A stretch of 53,406 bases of DNA from Desulfurellales bacterium (GTDB taxonomy: Bacteria > Campylobacterota_A > Desulfurellia > Desulfurellales > Hippeaceae). Shown piece by piece: positions 25,464 through 33,838 of this stretch. The stretch is from contig JALVUQ010000039.1 in assembly GCA_027035575.1 (NCBI GenBank), positions 1-53,406 on the forward strand, read 5' to 3'. Made by a program: the position numbers and the translations under genes. Each line of letters opens with the position of its first letter. The first letter of the stretch is position 1. A model generated the notes under the pieces. It saw only the letters and a program-made list of their open reading frames with translations, was not told where the DNA came from and did not search any database.

Positions 25464-26532
25464 ACACCGCTATTTCATTGTACAGAGCATCTCTTTCAAC
25501 CGGAACAAAACCGGCATTTTTAATTAGGTTAATCATATTTTCTTTAGCCAATCCCAAAGGGCTTTTTGCTCCTGCTGCGTGAGTGACTCTCTCTTGCCCT
25601 ATTGTTCCGTCCATATCGTCGGCACCGAAATGCAGTCCGATTTGCCCGACCTTCGGAGAAAGCATAACCCAGTATGCTTTGATATGTGGGAAATTATCCA
25701 AAATGATGCGCGACAAAGCCAAAATTTTTAATTCCCTAACGGCATCCACCTTCTTAATATTTTCCGACAACGGTGTATTTTCAGGATGAAAGCTCAAAGG
25801 TATAAAACATAAAAACCCTGGAGACTCTTCTTGAATTTTCTTTAGTTTAAACAGATGGTTTATTATTTCCTCGTCGGTCTCTATGTGTCCGAAAAGAAGT
25901 GTTGCATTGGTTGGGATATTGAGGCTATGTGCTGTTTTGTGCACCTCAGCCCACTTTTCGTAAGGTATTTTGTTCGGGTAGAGCTTCTTTCTGACCCTTT
26001 CGGAAAACACCTCTGCTCCGCCGCCTGGCATTGAGTCAAGTCCCGCATTTTTCAAAATTGTTAGCGTTTCTTTGTATGATATACCCTCAAGATTGGAAAA
26101 ATAGTCTATCTCAACCGCCGTAAAAGCCTTAACGTTTATATCCCTGAAATTTTTCTTTATGCTTTTTATCATATCTACATAGTAAGAAAACGGCTTTGTT
26201 GGATGCAGCCCTCCTACTATGTGCACCTCTTTTATACCGTTTGGCATCTTTCCTATCTCATCAATAATCGTATCTATCTCCATTGTATATGCGTCCTGCT
26301 CGTCTCCGTTTCTGTAAAATGCACAAAATTTACATTTGGAAACGCACAGGTTTGTATAATTTATATGCTTGTTAAATACGAAATAAACCTTATTTTGACT
26401 TTTTTTATATTTTATTTTTCCGGCGAGTTTTCCTATTTCAATAAGCTTTGCGGATGAAAGCAGGTATTTTGCATCCTCAAAGCTTAAAGGCTCGTTAGAT
26501 TCCAATTTTTTTTCGATATATTCAACATTCAT
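25453..26532 (-). CDS. mqnE: Aminofutalosine synthase MqnE (radical SAM)
   Basis: First committed menaquinone step in the futalosine route: adds SAM-derived adenosyl to 3-[(1-carboxyvinyl)oxy]benzoate. 359 residues. C63-x3-C67-x2-C70 (CVSKCKFC) followed by AFYR; family segments EVHIVGGLHPTKPFSYYVDMI, SMPGGGAEVFSERVRKKLYP, NATLLFGHIETDEEIINHL and LHFGADDMDGTIGQE. ATG at 26532 is preferred, seven bases after AGGGG; GTG at 26535 would add one residue. Overlaps mqnC by 11 bases, so the pair is co-translated. Confidence 0.9.
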   Translation of the reverse strand: MNVEYIEKKLESNEPLSFEDAKYLLSSAKLIEIGKLAGKIKYKKSQNKVYFVFNKHINYTNLCVSKCKFCAFYRNGDEQDAYTMEIDTIIDEIGKMPNGIKEVHIVGGLHPTKPFSYYVDMIKSIKKNFRDINVKAFTAVEIDYFSNLEGISYKETLTILKNAGLDSMPGGGAEVFSERVRKKLYPNKIPYEKWAEVHKTAHSLNIPTNATLLFGHIETDEEIINHLFKLKKIQEESPGFLCFIPLSFHPENTPLSENIKKVDAVRELKILALSRIILDNFPHIKAYWVMLSPKVGQIGLHFGADDMDGTIGQERVTHAAGAKSPLGLAKENMINLIKNAGFVPVERDALYNEIAVYDE

Positions 26533-26563
26533 CACAAAACCCCTTTTTAAAACCAGAGGGCAT

Positions 26564-26590
26564 ATTATAAAACAAAAATCGGTTTGTCAA
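26564..26590 (-). promoter_or_regulatory. Promoter of mqnE-mqnC
   Basis: Minus strand TTGACA (26585-26590) with TATAAT (26564-26569) 15 bases on, or TAATAT (26562-26567) at 17 bases. 5' untranslated region about 25 bases. Confidence 0.65.
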
Positions 26591-26695
26591 AGAAACAGTT
26601 TTTAACATACGGATAAATTTAAGCATTAAATATTGAATGGATAAGTTTTTTCGGTTTGCCGTAAATAGATACGGTTTGAATTTTGCTCATATGTA

Positions 26696-28105
26696 TCAAA
26701 GCTTGTTGTCGATAATCTTTTTGACCATATCTATTGTTTGTTCTTTTAAAAAAGACAGGCGTTCTTTGCTGCCGGCTTCAAACCTGAGCACAAGTGAGGG
26801 TTGTGTGTTGCTTGCCCTGACCAAGCCCCACCCGTCATTTGTTTTAAACCTTATGCCGTCTATTGTATTTATATCCTTTATGTCTAAAGAGTTTTGCGCC
26901 TTCAAGCGGTTGATTATTTTTTCAACAACCTCGAGTTTTTTACTATCAGGGCAATCTATACGTATCTCCGGGGTGTTAAACTTTTTTGGCAGGCTGTTTT
27001 TCCAATCTATTAAATCGATATTTTCCATAGTTATTATTTCAAGCAGACGCAGCGAGGCATAGATGGCATCGTCATAGCCGAAATATCTGTCAGCAAAAAA
27101 GATATGTCCGCTCATTTCACCCGCAAGAAGAGCATTCTCCTCTTTCATTTTGGATTTAATAAGAGAGTGACCGGCTTTGTACATTATGCCTGCTCCGCCT
27201 GATTTTTCTATCCCGTCATACAAAACCTCCGAACACTTCACCTCACCGATTATCTTTGCCTGTTTGTTCTTTTTTATTATATCTTCTGCAAAAAGCAGCA
27301 GCAGCTGGTCTCCGTAAAGAATCTCCCCATTTTTTAATACGACACCTATTCTGTCAGCATCTCCGTCATAACCAATACCTATGTCGTAGCCACCGTTTGT
27401 TAGAGAAGCCTTTAAATCTTTTAGATTTTCTTCAACGGTGGGGTCGGGGTGGTGGTTTGGAAAGTTACCGTCGGGCTCAATAAATATGCCTTTAACATCG
27501 TATCCGAGTTTTTTCATAATGCTGAAACCGGCAATGCCTCCCGAGCCGTTTCCTGCATCAAGTACAACAGAAGGCTTATTTTTTGCTTCTTTTAGGTGAG
27601 CAAAACTTTCAATCATATACTTTTCATACTCTTTTAAGATGTCGTATTTATCTATCTTGCCGGATTTTTTTGTGCAGTCGTTTGTTTTGTCGAGATTAAG
27701 CATAATATCTCTTATTTCCAGGATTTGTGCGCCGTAGAGCGTTTCTTTGCCAACGCTTAACTTAAAACCATTGTATTGAGGAGGATTGTGAGATGCGGTT
27801 ATCATTATACCACCGTCCAGATTTAGCTTAAACAAAGAGAAATATTGAACCGGCGTTGCAACCAAGCCGATATCAACAACATCAATGCCGGAGCAGTTTA
27901 AGCCTAAACAAACAGAGTCACATATCTCCTTCGACGATAATCTAGCATCATAGCCGACACTGATTTTGAGCTTATCTTTGCTGGTTTTTGCCTTTAAATA
28001 CCTTGCAAAAGCCTCACCCAGACCTATGCAAAAGTCGGTATCGATATTTTTATTCCAGATACCCCTTATATCGTACTCTCTAAAAACAGAACTATCTATC
28101 TGCAC
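26696..28105 (-). CDS. Phosphomannomutase/phosphoglucomutase
   Basis: Alpha-D-phosphohexomutase of 469 residues, converting mannose or glucose 6-phosphate to the 1-phosphate for sugar-nucleotide and surface polysaccharide synthesis. Phosphoserine loop TASHNP at 103-108 (Ser105), metal-binding loop DGDADR, sugar-binding loop GEMSGH, and phosphate-binding RASNTQPSLVLRFEA near the C-terminus. The set resembles AlgC/ManB-type dual enzymes; substrate choice cannot be read by eye. Start is GTG at 28105 with GGAGG six bases upstream. Confidence 0.93.
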   Translation of the reverse strand: MQIDSSVFREYDIRGIWNKNIDTDFCIGLGEAFARYLKAKTSKDKLKISVGYDARLSSKEICDSVCLGLNCSGIDVVDIGLVATPVQYFSLFKLNLDGGIMITASHNPPQYNGFKLSVGKETLYGAQILEIRDIMLNLDKTNDCTKKSGKIDKYDILKEYEKYMIESFAHLKEAKNKPSVVLDAGNGSGGIAGFSIMKKLGYDVKGIFIEPDGNFPNHHPDPTVEENLKDLKASLTNGGYDIGIGYDGDADRIGVVLKNGEILYGDQLLLLFAEDIIKKNKQAKIIGEVKCSEVLYDGIEKSGGAGIMYKAGHSLIKSKMKEENALLAGEMSGHIFFADRYFGYDDAIYASLRLLEIITMENIDLIDWKNSLPKKFNTPEIRIDCPDSKKLEVVEKIINRLKAQNSLDIKDINTIDGIRFKTNDGWGLVRASNTQPSLVLRFEAGSKERLSFLKEQTIDMVKKIIDNKL

Positions 28106-28130
28106 AAAAAACCTCCGTTAATTTTAACGC

Positions 28131-28159
28131 ATTATAAAAAAAGGAAAATAAAAAGACAA
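28131..28159 (-). promoter_or_regulatory. Promoter of the phosphohexomutase gene
   Basis: Minus strand TTGTCT (28154-28159), 17-base spacer, TATAAT (28131-28136). 5' untranslated region about 20 bases. It lies just after the stop of the rod-like gene, separating the two transcripts. Confidence 0.7.
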
Positions 28160-28165
28160 CAGCAG

Positions 28166-28477
28166 TTAGGCTTTTAAATCTATCAGGCTTCCAATCATCT
28201 CGTTTTGGCTTTTCAAAACATTTATATTTGCTTTTTCCTGATTGACGTTGTTAATTTGGTTGACAGTTTCCTTGGCAAGCGACACATTGTTTGTTTTGTT
28301 GTTTGAATTAGCTTTCGTATTTTCAACAACTCCCTGAACGCCGCCGGTTTTTTTACTGTGATTAACAACCTCTTTTGCCTGATAGTTTTTGGTATTTATA
28401 TTTGCAACATTATTTGCACTAACGTCTTGCCGCAAGAAAGCATTTCTAATGCCGCTAACGGATGTGTTGATATTCAT
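28166..28477 (-). CDS. Minimal flagellar rod/hook-family protein
   Basis: 103 residues made almost only of the two ends of axial rod proteins (FlgB/FlgC/FlgG family). N-terminal motif SGIRNAFLRQDVSANNVANINTKNYQ (8-33) is the rod-family signature. C-terminal VSLAKETVNQINNVNQEKANINVLKSQNEMIGSLIDLKA (65-103) matches the D0 C-terminal helix of FlgC/FlgG. The central domain is replaced by a linker of about 30 residues rich in Asn, Lys and Gly. No flagellar gene is adjacent. Strong GGAGG and its own promoter. Possibly an extra axial subunit or adaptor; function unknown. Confidence 0.8.
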   Translation of the reverse strand: MNINTSVSGIRNAFLRQDVSANNVANINTKNYQAKEVVNHSKKTGGVQGVVENTKANSNNKTNNVSLAKETVNQINNVNQEKANINVLKSQNEMIGSLIDLKA

Positions 28478-28498
28478 AGCTCACCTCCTTTTGTAGTT

Positions 28499-28527
28499 AT
28501 AATAATACCGCTGCCGTAAAAAGTCAA
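28499..28527 (-). promoter_or_regulatory. Promoter of the rod-like gene
   Basis: Minus strand TTGACT (28522-28527), 17-base spacer, TATTAT (28499-28504); sigma-70 type rather than a recognisable flagellar sigma-28 or sigma-54 site. Confidence 0.6.
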
Positions 28528-28647
28528 GATTATGCTTTTTAAAAAGTGTAAGGAGAGCTCAAAGCCACTTTAAAAATCTTTGTGTTAAAAACGGGAAGCG
28601 ACGACAAACCTCTTTCGTTTTTTTGGTATATATTTTATTATAAATCT

Positions 28648-29550
28648 ATGGAGTATCTGGTTGTTTTTAACAAATCGATATTGCCAATAATAACGATAAT
28701 CTCAATAGCTTTTGTTTACAACAAGCTTTTTAAGCCCGACATAGCTCAAATAGCCTCGGTGGCTTTAAACGTATTTGCGCCTATAATGGTTTTTTACTCG
28801 GTTTTAAACAATAAAATAACCTTGAGTGAGCTTTTTAAGCCGTTTATTTTTATGTTCGCACTGACAGCAGCTTTAATGTTGATAGCATTTGTAGCGGCAG
28901 TTGCTTTAAAATTGAAAGGCGACAATAAAATAAGCCTTTTGCTTGCCTCGTCTATGATAAATGTCGGAAACTTCGGGCTTCCTTTAATCTATTTCGCATA
29001 CTCCAAAAGCGCAATAGCCTACTCTATGATTTATTTTGTTATTTTTAACATTCCGTTGATTACTGTTGCCATCTACTTAACAAGCAAAGAAAATAATCCT
29101 TTCGATGCCTTGAAGGATATGCTGAAAATGCCGATATTTTACGGATTTGTCGTGGCTATAATTATGGCTGAAGCCAACATAGGCCTGCCAAAAAGCATAC
29201 TTAAAGGTTTCGGGCTTATGAACAGCGGAGCAATAGCTCTGCTTGTGTTCGTGCTCGGACTTCAACTTTCAAACATAAAACCCAAGGTTAATTTTATAGG
29301 AATTATAGTAGTGGCCGTCATTATAAGACTTATAATTTCCCCCGCTATTTCGTATGTATTGACCGGCATTTTGGATATAGGAGGTCTTGAAAGGTCTGTT
29401 TCGATTGTTCAAACCTCCACGCCGTCGGCACTTTTGCCTTTGATGTATATGATTAAGTTTAAAAGGGAAAGTCATCTCATAGCTGCAATAATTTTTGCAT
29501 CAACCTTACTTGCCGGTCTTACTCTGCCCGTTTTAATCGGAATCTTATAA
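28648..29550 (+). CDS. AEC (auxin efflux carrier) family transporter
   Basis: About 300 residues in roughly ten hydrophobic segments. Family features: an asparagine-containing broken helix near SMINVGNFGLPLIYFAYS in the middle and a mirrored segment near the C-terminus (TSTPSALLPLMYMIKF). AEC proteins export or import small carboxylates or amino acids; the substrate is unknown. ATG at 28648 begins the first membrane helix; the open frame reaches to a GTG at 28582 but the added residues look non-coding. No Shine-Dalgarno sequence, and TATAAA lies four bases before the ATG. Confidence 0.85.
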   Translation: MEYLVVFNKSILPIITIISIAFVYNKLFKPDIAQIASVALNVFAPIMVFYSVLNNKITLSELFKPFIFMFALTAALMLIAFVAAVALKLKGDNKISLLLASSMINVGNFGLPLIYFAYSKSAIAYSMIYFVIFNIPLITVAIYLTSKENNPFDALKDMLKMPIFYGFVVAIIMAEANIGLPKSILKGFGLMNSGAIALLVFVLGLQLSNIKPKVNFIGIIVVAVIIRLIISPAISYVLTGILDIGGLERSVSIVQTSTPSALLPLMYMIKFKRESHLIAAIIFASTLLAGLTLPVLIGIL

Positions 29551-29555
29551 AATAT

Positions 29556-30161
29556 CTAAAAGAACCGGGAGTATCCGAGAACAAAAAGGTAGGAATTGAT
29601 ACCTTCGTTTGGCATATTCAAATCGGCATTGGATATGTGCCTGAACCTAAACCCCATATTAACTGCACTGTGTTTGGATGTAAAAAGATAGAGACCGCAA
29701 CCTAAGTTATCGTTAAAATTAAACCCGCCGGACTGCTTACTCGAATCAAATGAGATATAGTGTAATCCCGAACCGGCAAGCATATAACCGTCTATTTTGT
29801 TGATTATCCTAAATCTGTACTCAAGCCCGAATCCGAGACCAAACTCGTAATTACCGGAGGGTCTAGTGACTGCGTCGTATTGAGGTTCTAAGTATAGAGT
29901 AAACCTTCCGTTGTTTGGCGGGATGAAGGAGGGAAATATCGAATGGGCTTTGAATCCTATGTGATAAATGAAAGAGGCGACACGATAATTTCGATGACTT
30001 TCTCCCACAAAACCGTTTCCGTAGGATATTATCAAACCCTGTTCGGCTATGTAGCCGTTATTATTTGCAGCAGTTGCAGGTTCGGGCTTAACTGCACACA
30101 AAGCGGAAGCCAACGCCAATATGAATAAAATGTTTACTAAAAGCAGAAAAAAACGTCTCAT
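29556..30161 (-). CDS. pagL: Lipid A 3-O-deacylase, PagL family (acyloxyacyl hydrolase)
   Basis: Outer-membrane beta-barrel enzyme that removes the 3-O acyl chain from lipid A. From ATG 30161 (GGAG seven bases upstream) it has 201 residues, with a signal peptide of about 22 residues. The family signature FRFRHISNADLNMPNEGIN (171-189) contains the catalytic His175-x-Ser177 pair; the third catalytic residue cannot be placed with certainty. Alternating hydrophobic strands and terminal Phe (SRFF) fit an outer-membrane barrel. Converges with the AEC gene, six bases apart. Confidence 0.85.
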   Translation of the reverse strand: MRRFFLLLVNILFILALASALCAVKPEPATAANNNGYIAEQGLIISYGNGFVGESHRNYRVASFIYHIGFKAHSIFPSFIPPNNGRFTLYLEPQYDAVTRPSGNYEFGLGFGLEYRFRIINKIDGYMLAGSGLHYISFDSSKQSGGFNFNDNLGCGLYLFTSKHSAVNMGFRFRHISNADLNMPNEGINSYLFVLGYSRFF

Positions 30162-30226
30162 ACATAATCTCCTGCTTTTGTTCTTTGTTAAATTAATGAG
30201 TTCAAAAATGAAAAAAATCAAGTGTT

Positions 30227-30243
30227 ATTGGTGAACTACCAAT
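30227..30243. promoter_or_regulatory. Palindrome between divergent pagL and metallo-hydrolase genes
   Basis: ATTGGT (30227-30232), five-base spacer, ACCAAT (30238-30243): a perfect 6+6 inverted repeat in the 138-base divergent gap, about 60 bases from either start. Could be an operator; no regulator is identified. Confidence 0.4.
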
Positions 30244-30287
30244 TTTTAAGCCTATTTTTAAGTACTTTTCTTATTTGAAGATATGTA

Positions 30288-30293
30288 TATAAT
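30288..30293 (+). promoter_or_regulatory. -10 element of the metallo-hydrolase gene
   Basis: TATAAT ends six bases before the ATG at 30300, so transcription would begin at or next to the start codon. No good -35 and no Shine-Dalgarno sequence. Confidence 0.45.
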
Positions 30294-30299
30294 TAACTT

Positions 30300-31127
30300 A
30301 TGATTTTTGAGAGAAAAAAGTTTTTTGATTTAACGGCATACAGGCTCGGGCGGTTCTACAGTGCGACAAACCTTGCCGTATATTTTTTCTCGTTGCCGAA
30401 TATTTACATAGACTCGGCACAAAGCTCAATGCAAAAAAAATTCAAAGAGATAGCCGTCAAAGACAAACCCGAATTTTGCTTTCTGACGCACTATCACGAA
30501 GACCACGCAGGAAACGCACCGTTATTGAAAAGTTTGTTTAAAACAAAAATAGTTGCGCATAAAAAATCGGCAAAATATCTTAAAAAACAGTTCAAAATGC
30601 TTCCTTATGAGAAGATAATTTGGGGCAGATTGCAGCAATTTGAGCCTGATTTATATTATGATAAGGAAACTTTTGATGCCAAAGGACACAAATTTAAAAT
30701 AATCAACACACCCGGTCATTCCGAAGATTCGGTTTGCATACTTGATGCCGATAGAGGTTGGCTTTTTAGCGGTGATTTGTATATTTCATCAAAGCCTAAG
30801 TATTTAAGAACGGATGAAAATATATACGAAATACTGAAAAGTTTAAAAATTGTGTCAAAGTTGGAGTTTGAGGTTCTTTTTTGTGCTCATAAGGGGATAC
30901 TTGAAAAATCACCCAAAAAGCTTATAAATGCTAAGATTGAGTATATGGAAACAATGATTTATAATGTTAAAAAGCTATATAAAGAGGGTTTTTCACCGAA
31001 AAAGATAAGGGATATTTTGCTTGGGCGAGAGGGGTTGACATCGTATTTAACATATCTTGACTTTTGCAAAATGAACTTTATAAGTTCTATTTTAAAAGAC
31101 GAACAAAATCAACACCCACAATCATAA
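30300..31127 (+). CDS. Metallo-beta-lactamase-fold hydrolase
   Basis: 275-residue cytoplasmic protein. Metal-binding motif HYHEDHAGN with His64, His66, Asp68, His69; then NTPGHSED (His) and FSGDLYI (Asp), and a late CAHKG histidine at about 198. All ligands for a two-metal site are present. An N-terminal stretch of 40 residues gives the first beta strands and a C-terminal helical tail (210-275) follows the core, as in glyoxalase II-like and RNase-Z-unrelated members. Substrate unknown. Confidence 0.85.
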   Translation: MIFERKKFFDLTAYRLGRFYSATNLAVYFFSLPNIYIDSAQSSMQKKFKEIAVKDKPEFCFLTHYHEDHAGNAPLLKSLFKTKIVAHKKSAKYLKKQFKMLPYEKIIWGRLQQFEPDLYYDKETFDAKGHKFKIINTPGHSEDSVCILDADRGWLFSGDLYISSKPKYLRTDENIYEILKSLKIVSKLEFEVLFCAHKGILEKSPKKLINAKIEYMETMIYNVKKLYKEGFSPKKIRDILLGREGLTSYLTYLDFCKMNFISSILKDEQNQHPQS

Positions 31128-31173
31128 AACGTATGTATTTAAAATAAACTTTCTATGGACTAAAAATAAGAGC

Positions 31174-31665
31174 CTAATCCGAGAAAATCTTATCAAACAT
31201 CCTTTTTTCCGTTTCTTCAACCTCCAGCATCATTTCTTTTATTGCACCGCTAAACATTTTCGACATTAAACCTATATTCATTTTTGCTATATAAACTTCT
31301 CCGTTTTCCTTTTCATATACAGCCCAGGAACAGGGCATAATGCCCATCATAGCGTTATTTTCGTTTATGACTTTATTTGCGAGTTTTGCATTGCAGATAA
31401 AATACACCATTATATTTTTTATGCCTTCAGGGACAAGATTTCTGCTTTCAAAAACTTTATAGAAATTCCATTTTTCAAAGGGAAACCCCCATCCTTCCTC
31501 GGCGAATTGAGGAATGGTTTCTTCTATGGCTTTGCAGGTGTCATCGAAATTTTTGGGGCTTTTGATGTCTATTGCCATCTTTGTCTGCATTAACTTCATC
31601 CCGGCAATGCCGCTCAATGCTGCCCCTGCTAAAACTCCTCCCACAGCACTTAATTTGTTACCCAT
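31174..31665 (-). CDS. DUF302 family protein with N-terminal membrane anchor
   Basis: 163 residues. A glycine/alanine-rich hydrophobic N-terminus (about 6-28) looks like an uncleaved anchor. The rest follows the DUF302 pattern: FDDTCKAIEETIPQFAEEGWGFP..., VYFICNAKLANKVINENNAMMGIMPCSWAVYEKENGEVYIAKMN. Cys ICN and PCS positions are typical of the family, whose function is unknown. ATG at 31665 is seven bases from GGAGG; TTG at 31668 is less likely. Converges with the metallo-hydrolase gene. Confidence 0.8.
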   Translation of the reverse strand: MGNKLSAVGGVLAGAALSGIAGMKLMQTKMAIDIKSPKNFDDTCKAIEETIPQFAEEGWGFPFEKWNFYKVFESRNLVPEGIKNIMVYFICNAKLANKVINENNAMMGIMPCSWAVYEKENGEVYIAKMNIGLMSKMFSGAIKEMMLEVEETEKRMFDKIFSD

Positions 31666-31897
31666 CAAAGCACCTCCTTAACTTGAGATTTTTATATGCT
31701 TATTTTACCTGAAATATGACAATGATTCAAACCTTTATAGATTAAAACATAAATATATTGATAAAATAAATAAAAAACATCGTAGGATAAAATATCAAAA
31801 AGACAATAGAATGAAAATTGTTGCTGATTTTACTTGATAAAGTTCCCTTTTTTTGATAGCTTAGAAGTAAGATAATTCTTTTTTTGAGGGGGAAGGT

Positions 31898-32266
31898 ATG
31901 AAAGAGAAAAAAATTAACGATGTTTTACACACACTGATGTCAACCAATTCTTCAATTGAAGGAGTGGCTTTGGTCACTTCCGATGGCTTGATGATAAGCA
32001 GCCATTTAGCACAAGATATGGATGAGGATAGGATTTCAGCTATGTCTGCCGCTTTGTTATCCTTATCAGAGAGGGCTGTTGAGGAACTCGGGAAAGGAAC
32101 ACCGGAGCAGGTTACATTAAAAGGAAGCAACGGCTACATAGTTTTGACAGCCGCAGGAGAGGAAGCCGTCTTGACGGTTACAACAAATGTTAGCGCCAAG
32201 CTCGGATTGATTTATATGGACGTCAAAAATGCTGCCAAGGAGTTGAAGAGCATTTTTGGTATGTAA
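31898..32266 (+). CDS. Roadblock/LC7 domain protein (MglB-like)
   Basis: 122 residues forming one Roadblock/LC7 domain: IEGVALVTSDGLMISSHLAQDMDEDRISAMSAALLSLSERAVEELGKG...VTLKGSNGYIVLTAAGEEAVLTVTTNVSAKLGLIYMDVKNAAKEL. In MglB this fold acts as GTPase-activating partner of the small GTPase MglA in cell polarity. No MglA gene is next to it. GGGGGAAGGT directly precedes the ATG. Confidence 0.87.
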   Translation: MKEKKINDVLHTLMSTNSSIEGVALVTSDGLMISSHLAQDMDEDRISAMSAALLSLSERAVEELGKGTPEQVTLKGSNGYIVLTAAGEEAVLTVTTNVSAKLGLIYMDVKNAAKELKSIFGM

Positions 32267-32272
32267 TTTCGG

Positions 32273-32301
32273 TTGACTTTTCAAATACTTTTTTGTATAA
32301 A
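32273..32301 (+). promoter_or_regulatory. Promoter of tRNA-Phe
   Basis: TTGACT (32273-32278), 17-base spacer, TATAAA (32296-32301), followed by a GC-rich stretch (TGCGCCGAG), as in stringently controlled stable-RNA promoters. Confidence 0.75.
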
Positions 32302-32314
32302 TGCGCCGAGTTGA

Positions 32315-32390
32315 GCCGAGATAGCTCAGTCGGTAGAGCAAGGGACTGAAAATCCCTGTGTCCGTGGTTCGATTCCACGTCTCGGCACCA
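32315..32390 (+). tRNA. tRNA-Phe (GAA)
   Basis: 76 bases with encoded CCA. Acceptor GCCGAGA pairs with TCTCGGC; D-arm AGCTCAGTCGGTAGAGC; anticodon loop CTGAAAA gives GAA; T-arm with GGTTCGATTCC. Confidence 0.98.
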
Positions 32391-32406
32391 TTTAAAGCCT
32401 ATCATC

Positions 32407-32443
32407 AAGCCAATCAGGGCGATAAGCCTTGGTTGGCTTTTTT
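32407..32443 (+). terminator. Terminator after tRNA-Phe
   Basis: A 13-pair stem with two G-U pairs: AAGCCAATCAGGG (32407-32419) and CCTTGGTTGGCTT (32427-32439), seven-base loop, then T-run to 32443. Confidence 0.8.
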
Positions 32444-32553
32444 GTTGTAATCGAGAAAATGCAAATATTGCAAAAGATTATTGTTGGTGATATTATTTAT
32501 TGAACGGTGTAAGCATAATTAATTTATTTTTCTTCAAAAAGGGGTTCTAAATT

Positions 32554-33630
32554 ATGAAACAGTGGTCTTTGCTGTACTCCGATTTATATAAATATATACC
32601 GATTTTAATTGCTGCGGCAGTGATTATCGGCATTATAATATTTGCGAACTGGTTTTTGCTGCGCCGCAGGGTCAATATGGGTGCAGAGGCTCAATTTCCA
32701 CGCCAGATTATTATGATGCTTCTTGTTGTTGCCGGATTTTTGTTGATAATACTGCTTTTTCCTATGTCAGAAACCACACGAGGACAAATTCTAAGCCTTA
32801 TAGGAATTGTTGTTAGCGCTGTTATTGCACTGTCTTCAACCACTTTTGTGGCAAATGTTATGGCAGGCTTAATGCTGCGTGTTATAAAGAGTTTCAGACC
32901 CGGCGATTTTATCAAAATTGGGAATAATTTCGGACGTGTGACAGAAAGAGGCTTGATGCATACCGAGATTCAAACTCAAGACAGGGACTTGACGACATTT
33001 CCGAATCTCTATTTAATGACTAATCCTGTGACGGTTGTTAGAAGTTCCGGGACTATTATTTCAGCCGAGTTGTCGCTTGGGTATGATGTGGAACACAATA
33101 AAGTTGAAGAATTACTTAAACAAGCCGCTTTAGAGGTTAAGCTCAAAGACCCGTTTGTGCAGATTAAAGAGCTTGGCAATTTTTCTATTTCCTATAGAAT
33201 TGCAGGTTTTTTATCCGACGTTAAACTGCTTTTGAGCGTGAAGTCGGATCTTAGAGAACACATCATAGACGTTCTTCATACAAACGGCATTGAAATAGTT
33301 TCGCCGACATTTATGAACCAGAGGCAGATGCCCTATGATGCAAAGGTTGTGCCTGAAACCACATACTCAAAAAAAGTCGAAACAAAGACGGATAAAGAAG
33401 AAGCCCCGGAAAATATAATGTTTGACAAAGCCGAGGAAGCCGAAAAGATAGAAAAGACACACGACAGGTACGAACGACTGCAAAAAGAGCTTGAAGAGCT
33501 AAAAAAAGCAAAAAAATCTGCCGATAAAAAAGAGAATGAAAAACTGGACGAAAAAATTAGCCGTATCGAAGCCTATCTTAAAAAGCTCGAAGAAAAAATG
33601 GAAGAAGCTGAGAAGGCTGCCAAGGATTAA
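32554..33630 (+). CDS. MscS-family mechanosensitive channel with C-terminal coiled coil
   Basis: 358 residues. Three hydrophobic segments (about 14-34, 50-68, 76-113); the last is the pore-lining helix (IALSSTTFVANVMAGLMLRVIKSFRPGDFIKIG), followed by the MscS beta domain (GRVTERGLMHTEIQTQDRDLTTFPNLYLMTNPVTV). The extra 80 C-terminal residues are highly charged and heptad-like (about 290-356), not part of standard MscS. Protects against hypo-osmotic shock. AAGGGG lies nine bases before the ATG. Confidence 0.9.
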   Translation: MKQWSLLYSDLYKYIPILIAAAVIIGIIIFANWFLLRRRVNMGAEAQFPRQIIMMLLVVAGFLLIILLFPMSETTRGQILSLIGIVVSAVIALSSTTFVANVMAGLMLRVIKSFRPGDFIKIGNNFGRVTERGLMHTEIQTQDRDLTTFPNLYLMTNPVTVVRSSGTIISAELSLGYDVEHNKVEELLKQAALEVKLKDPFVQIKELGNFSISYRIAGFLSDVKLLLSVKSDLREHIIDVLHTNGIEIVSPTFMNQRQMPYDAKVVPETTYSKKVETKTDKEEAPENIMFDKAEEAEKIEKTHDRYERLQKELEELKKAKKSADKKENEKLDEKISRIEAYLKKLEEKMEEAEKAAKD

Positions 33631-33645
33631 AAATTTCGGTTTGAA

Positions 33646-33674
33646 TTAACTTTTTGTGGAAATTTGTGTATAAT
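33646..33674 (+). promoter_or_regulatory. Extended -10 promoter in the gap before the restriction-modification genes
   Basis: TTAACT (33646-33651), 17-base spacer ending TGTG, TATAAT (33669-33674). About 350 bases separate it from the methyltransferase start. A frame of 18 codons begins at 33683, eight bases after the -10 box; I see no reason to call it a gene. Confidence 0.6.
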
Positions 33675-33817
33675 TTAAGTTGATGGGAAAGGGCAGGGTA
33701 ATACATTTACGTTGGCAGAATTTCTTTGTTTTTAATTGAATGCCAAAGAATGTGTACGAATAACATGGAATATGTATTAGATTTGTGGAAAAGCCGTAAA
33801 TATATACGATTATTGTG

Positions 33818-33838
33818 TAAACTTAACGATAAACTTAA
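33818..33838. repeat. Direct repeat TAAACTTAA upstream of the restriction-modification locus
   Basis: TAAACTTAA at 33818-33826 and again at 33830-33838, 12-base period, followed by a run of eight T. It lies in the 400-base gap 33631-34030, which has no recognisable gene. Possibly a regulator site. Confidence 0.4.

Noticed and set aside
33683-33739. An 18-codon frame eight bases after a good -10 box
   Set aside because: Too short, no homologue known to me and no Shine-Dalgarno sequence; kept only as part of the unexplained gap.
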